A DNA stretch of 64,000 bases, taken from positions 484,263 to 548,262 of the forward strand of contig JAJVDF010000254.1 in NCBI GenBank assembly GCA_022410635.1, read 5' to 3'. Below the pieces are notes generated by a model, which was given only the letters and a program-made list of their open reading frames with translations, was not told the origin of the DNA and ran no database searches. Source of the stretch: Tretioscincus oriximinensis (taxonomy: Eukaryota; Chordata; Lepidosauria; Squamata; Gymnophthalmidae). Positions 63,305 through 64,000 of the stretch are shown here, one piece after another; positions within the stretch are counted from its first letter, which is position 1; each line of letters starts with the position of its first letter. The position numbers and the translations under genes are program-made.

Positions 63305-63499
63305 CTGTACATCACTGGCAGTGGGACTGTAGTAAGCCCTGCGGAAGATCTCAGTCATATTCCTGAGTACATCTATTGTAGACAGCAGATCTCCGCTGTA
63401 GCTTGTTCCATCCTGAGAAATCTCCACCAGGTTTTGCAAAACTTCTGACACCCCATCTCCTATCAGACCCCGTTGGGCTTTTGAAAGATGGTCTCTCGT
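63305..63499 (-). CDS. ADGRB1: ADGRB1 exon a: start of the GAIN domain
   Basis: A 195 nt exon, phase 0 at both ends (65 codons). The acceptor reads tccatag before ACG and the donor is CAG followed by gtaagc. The translation begins [11 protein letters not shown] and contains [18 protein letters not shown], then [16 protein letters not shown], ending in ASDVQ. This is the helical subdomain A of the GAIN fold, just after the hormone-receptor domain in BAI proteins. The NMT triplet is an N-glycosylation sequon. The next exon continues with NVVQ, as expected for the family. The preceding exon is not in the window: the 500 bases to its right are CR1 sequence. High confidence because length, phase and residues all agree. 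Confidence 0.95.
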
Positions 63500-63539
63500 C
63501 TATGGAGGTCAAAAACAAGTGCAGGTTAGTTAAAACTAA

Positions 63540-63990
63540 CATACTGTTAAGGGGAAAAATATGCAGCTGGAGAAGGGGCAAAAAGAAAGGGCAACCAGAA
63601 GGATCAAGGAGCTGGAACACAAAGTCCCTTATGAAATCAGGCTGCAACGTCTGGGTCTCTTCAGCCTTGAAAGACAGTGTTTAAAAGTTCATATGACCGA
63701 AGCGTATAAAATCAAGTAAGGATGGACAAGGTGAATAGAGAAATATATATATTTTCCCATCACACCTTGAAGCTGATGGGCAGGAGAGTTAGGACAGATA
63801 AGGGGAAGCATTATTTTTGCACTCAAGAGAGTCATTAGTCTATGGAATTTACTTCCAGAGGAGGTAGTAATAACTAGCAACCAGGAGAGCTTCATGGAAG
63901 GCAACTGTGTCAGGAGCTACCAAGATGGATGTCTAGATAAGGTCTCTGGAACAGAGCAATAGGCAGAACCCTTTGCAGGGAGTCGAGAAC
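63540..63990 (+). repeat. CR1 (TTCTTATG type) coding end and 3'UTR
   Basis: ggagctggaacacaaagtccc, gaaatcaggctgcaacgtctg, ggtctcttcagccttgaaag, atggacaaggtgaatagag, atttacttccagaggagg and ttgcagggagtcgagaacgg. It runs off the window edge. Confidence 0.85.
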
Positions 63991-64000
63991 GGAACATTNT

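Larger units (their letters stand above)
18514..63499 (-). other. ADGRB1: ADGRB1 (BAI1) gene body, partial: eight internal exons encoding GAIN domain and GPS
   Basis: Eight minus-strand exons of 195, 69, 109, 144, 76, 103, 44 and 184 nt splice with matching phases into 924 nt (308 codons) without a stop. The product matches the stretch of brain-specific angiogenesis inhibitors between the hormone-receptor domain and the first membrane helix. BAI1 is a synaptic and phagocytic adhesion GPCR that binds phosphatidylserine and signals through ELMO/DOCK and G12/13 (family knowledge). The paralogue call rests on stretches such as [24 protein letters not shown] and GTTNQTC, which fit BAI1. As I recall them, BAI2 (FPMRGRRGMKDW) and BAI3 ([20 protein letters not shown]) differ clearly. 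Introns in transcript order are about 6.4, 3.2, 4.2, 1.2, 1.4, 0.5 and 27.2 kb. Neither the first nor the last exon is in the window. Confidence 0.93.

Noticed and set aside
18514..63499. Assignment to ADGRB2 or ADGRB3
   Set aside because: The NTTVLNS, ISVTVKP, GTTNQTC and [10 protein letters not shown] blocks fit BAI1. The BAI2 and BAI3 versions I recall differ at each.

Overview
The window is vertebrate nuclear DNA from a non-avian reptile, most likely a lepidosaur (lizard, snake or tuatara). I infer this from the repeat mix: CR1 LINEs ending in the octamers ATTCTATG or TTCTTATG, abundant L2 and some L1 LINEs, two families of tRNA-derived SINEs with LINE-like tails, and many hAT and Tc1/mariner miniature elements (MITEs). 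There is no bacterial-style gene density. The longest open frames are repeat-derived or low-complexity. Species cannot be fixed from the sequence alone.

The only host gene I can support is ADGRB1 (BAI1, brain-specific angiogenesis inhibitor 1), an adhesion G-protein-coupled receptor, on the minus strand. Eight internal exons lie at 63305-63499, 56837-56905, 53544-53652, 49213-49356, 47921-47996, 46457-46559, 45903-45946 and 18514-18697. All have AG/GT splice borders and compatible phases, and they join into one uninterrupted 308-codon frame. They encode the GAIN domain through the GPS autoproteolysis motif. Upstream exons (CUB-like, thrombospondin repeats, hormone-receptor domain) must lie beyond 64000. 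The seven-transmembrane and cytoplasmic exons must lie to the left of position 1. The last exon is separated from its predecessor by a 27.2 kb intron and carries an expanded Ser/Thr tract just before the GPS.

Layout. 1-18513: the intron after the GPS exon, filled with LINE, SINE and MITE fragments, a 586 bp hAT-like element with a large internal palindrome, and a higher-order minisatellite at 16.2-16.8 kb. 18514-18697: GPS exon. 18698-45902: the giant intron, with nested transposons (hAT and CR1 inside L1, CR1 inside L2, L2 inside CR1, one MITE inside another). 45903-63499: the cluster of seven GAIN exons, with short introns full of microsatellites. 63500-64000: upstream intron with CR1.

The most unusual material is: the lineage-specific Ser/Thr linker and altered GPS residue in ADGRB1; an abundant fold-back MITE family; a composite repeat built around a CR1 reverse-transcriptase fragment, present in two nearly identical copies about 2.2 kb apart; a MITE insertion with a paralogous empty site in the same window; and repeated examples of transposon ends turning into GATA or GAA microsatellites. 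I found no evidence of an undescribed protein system.
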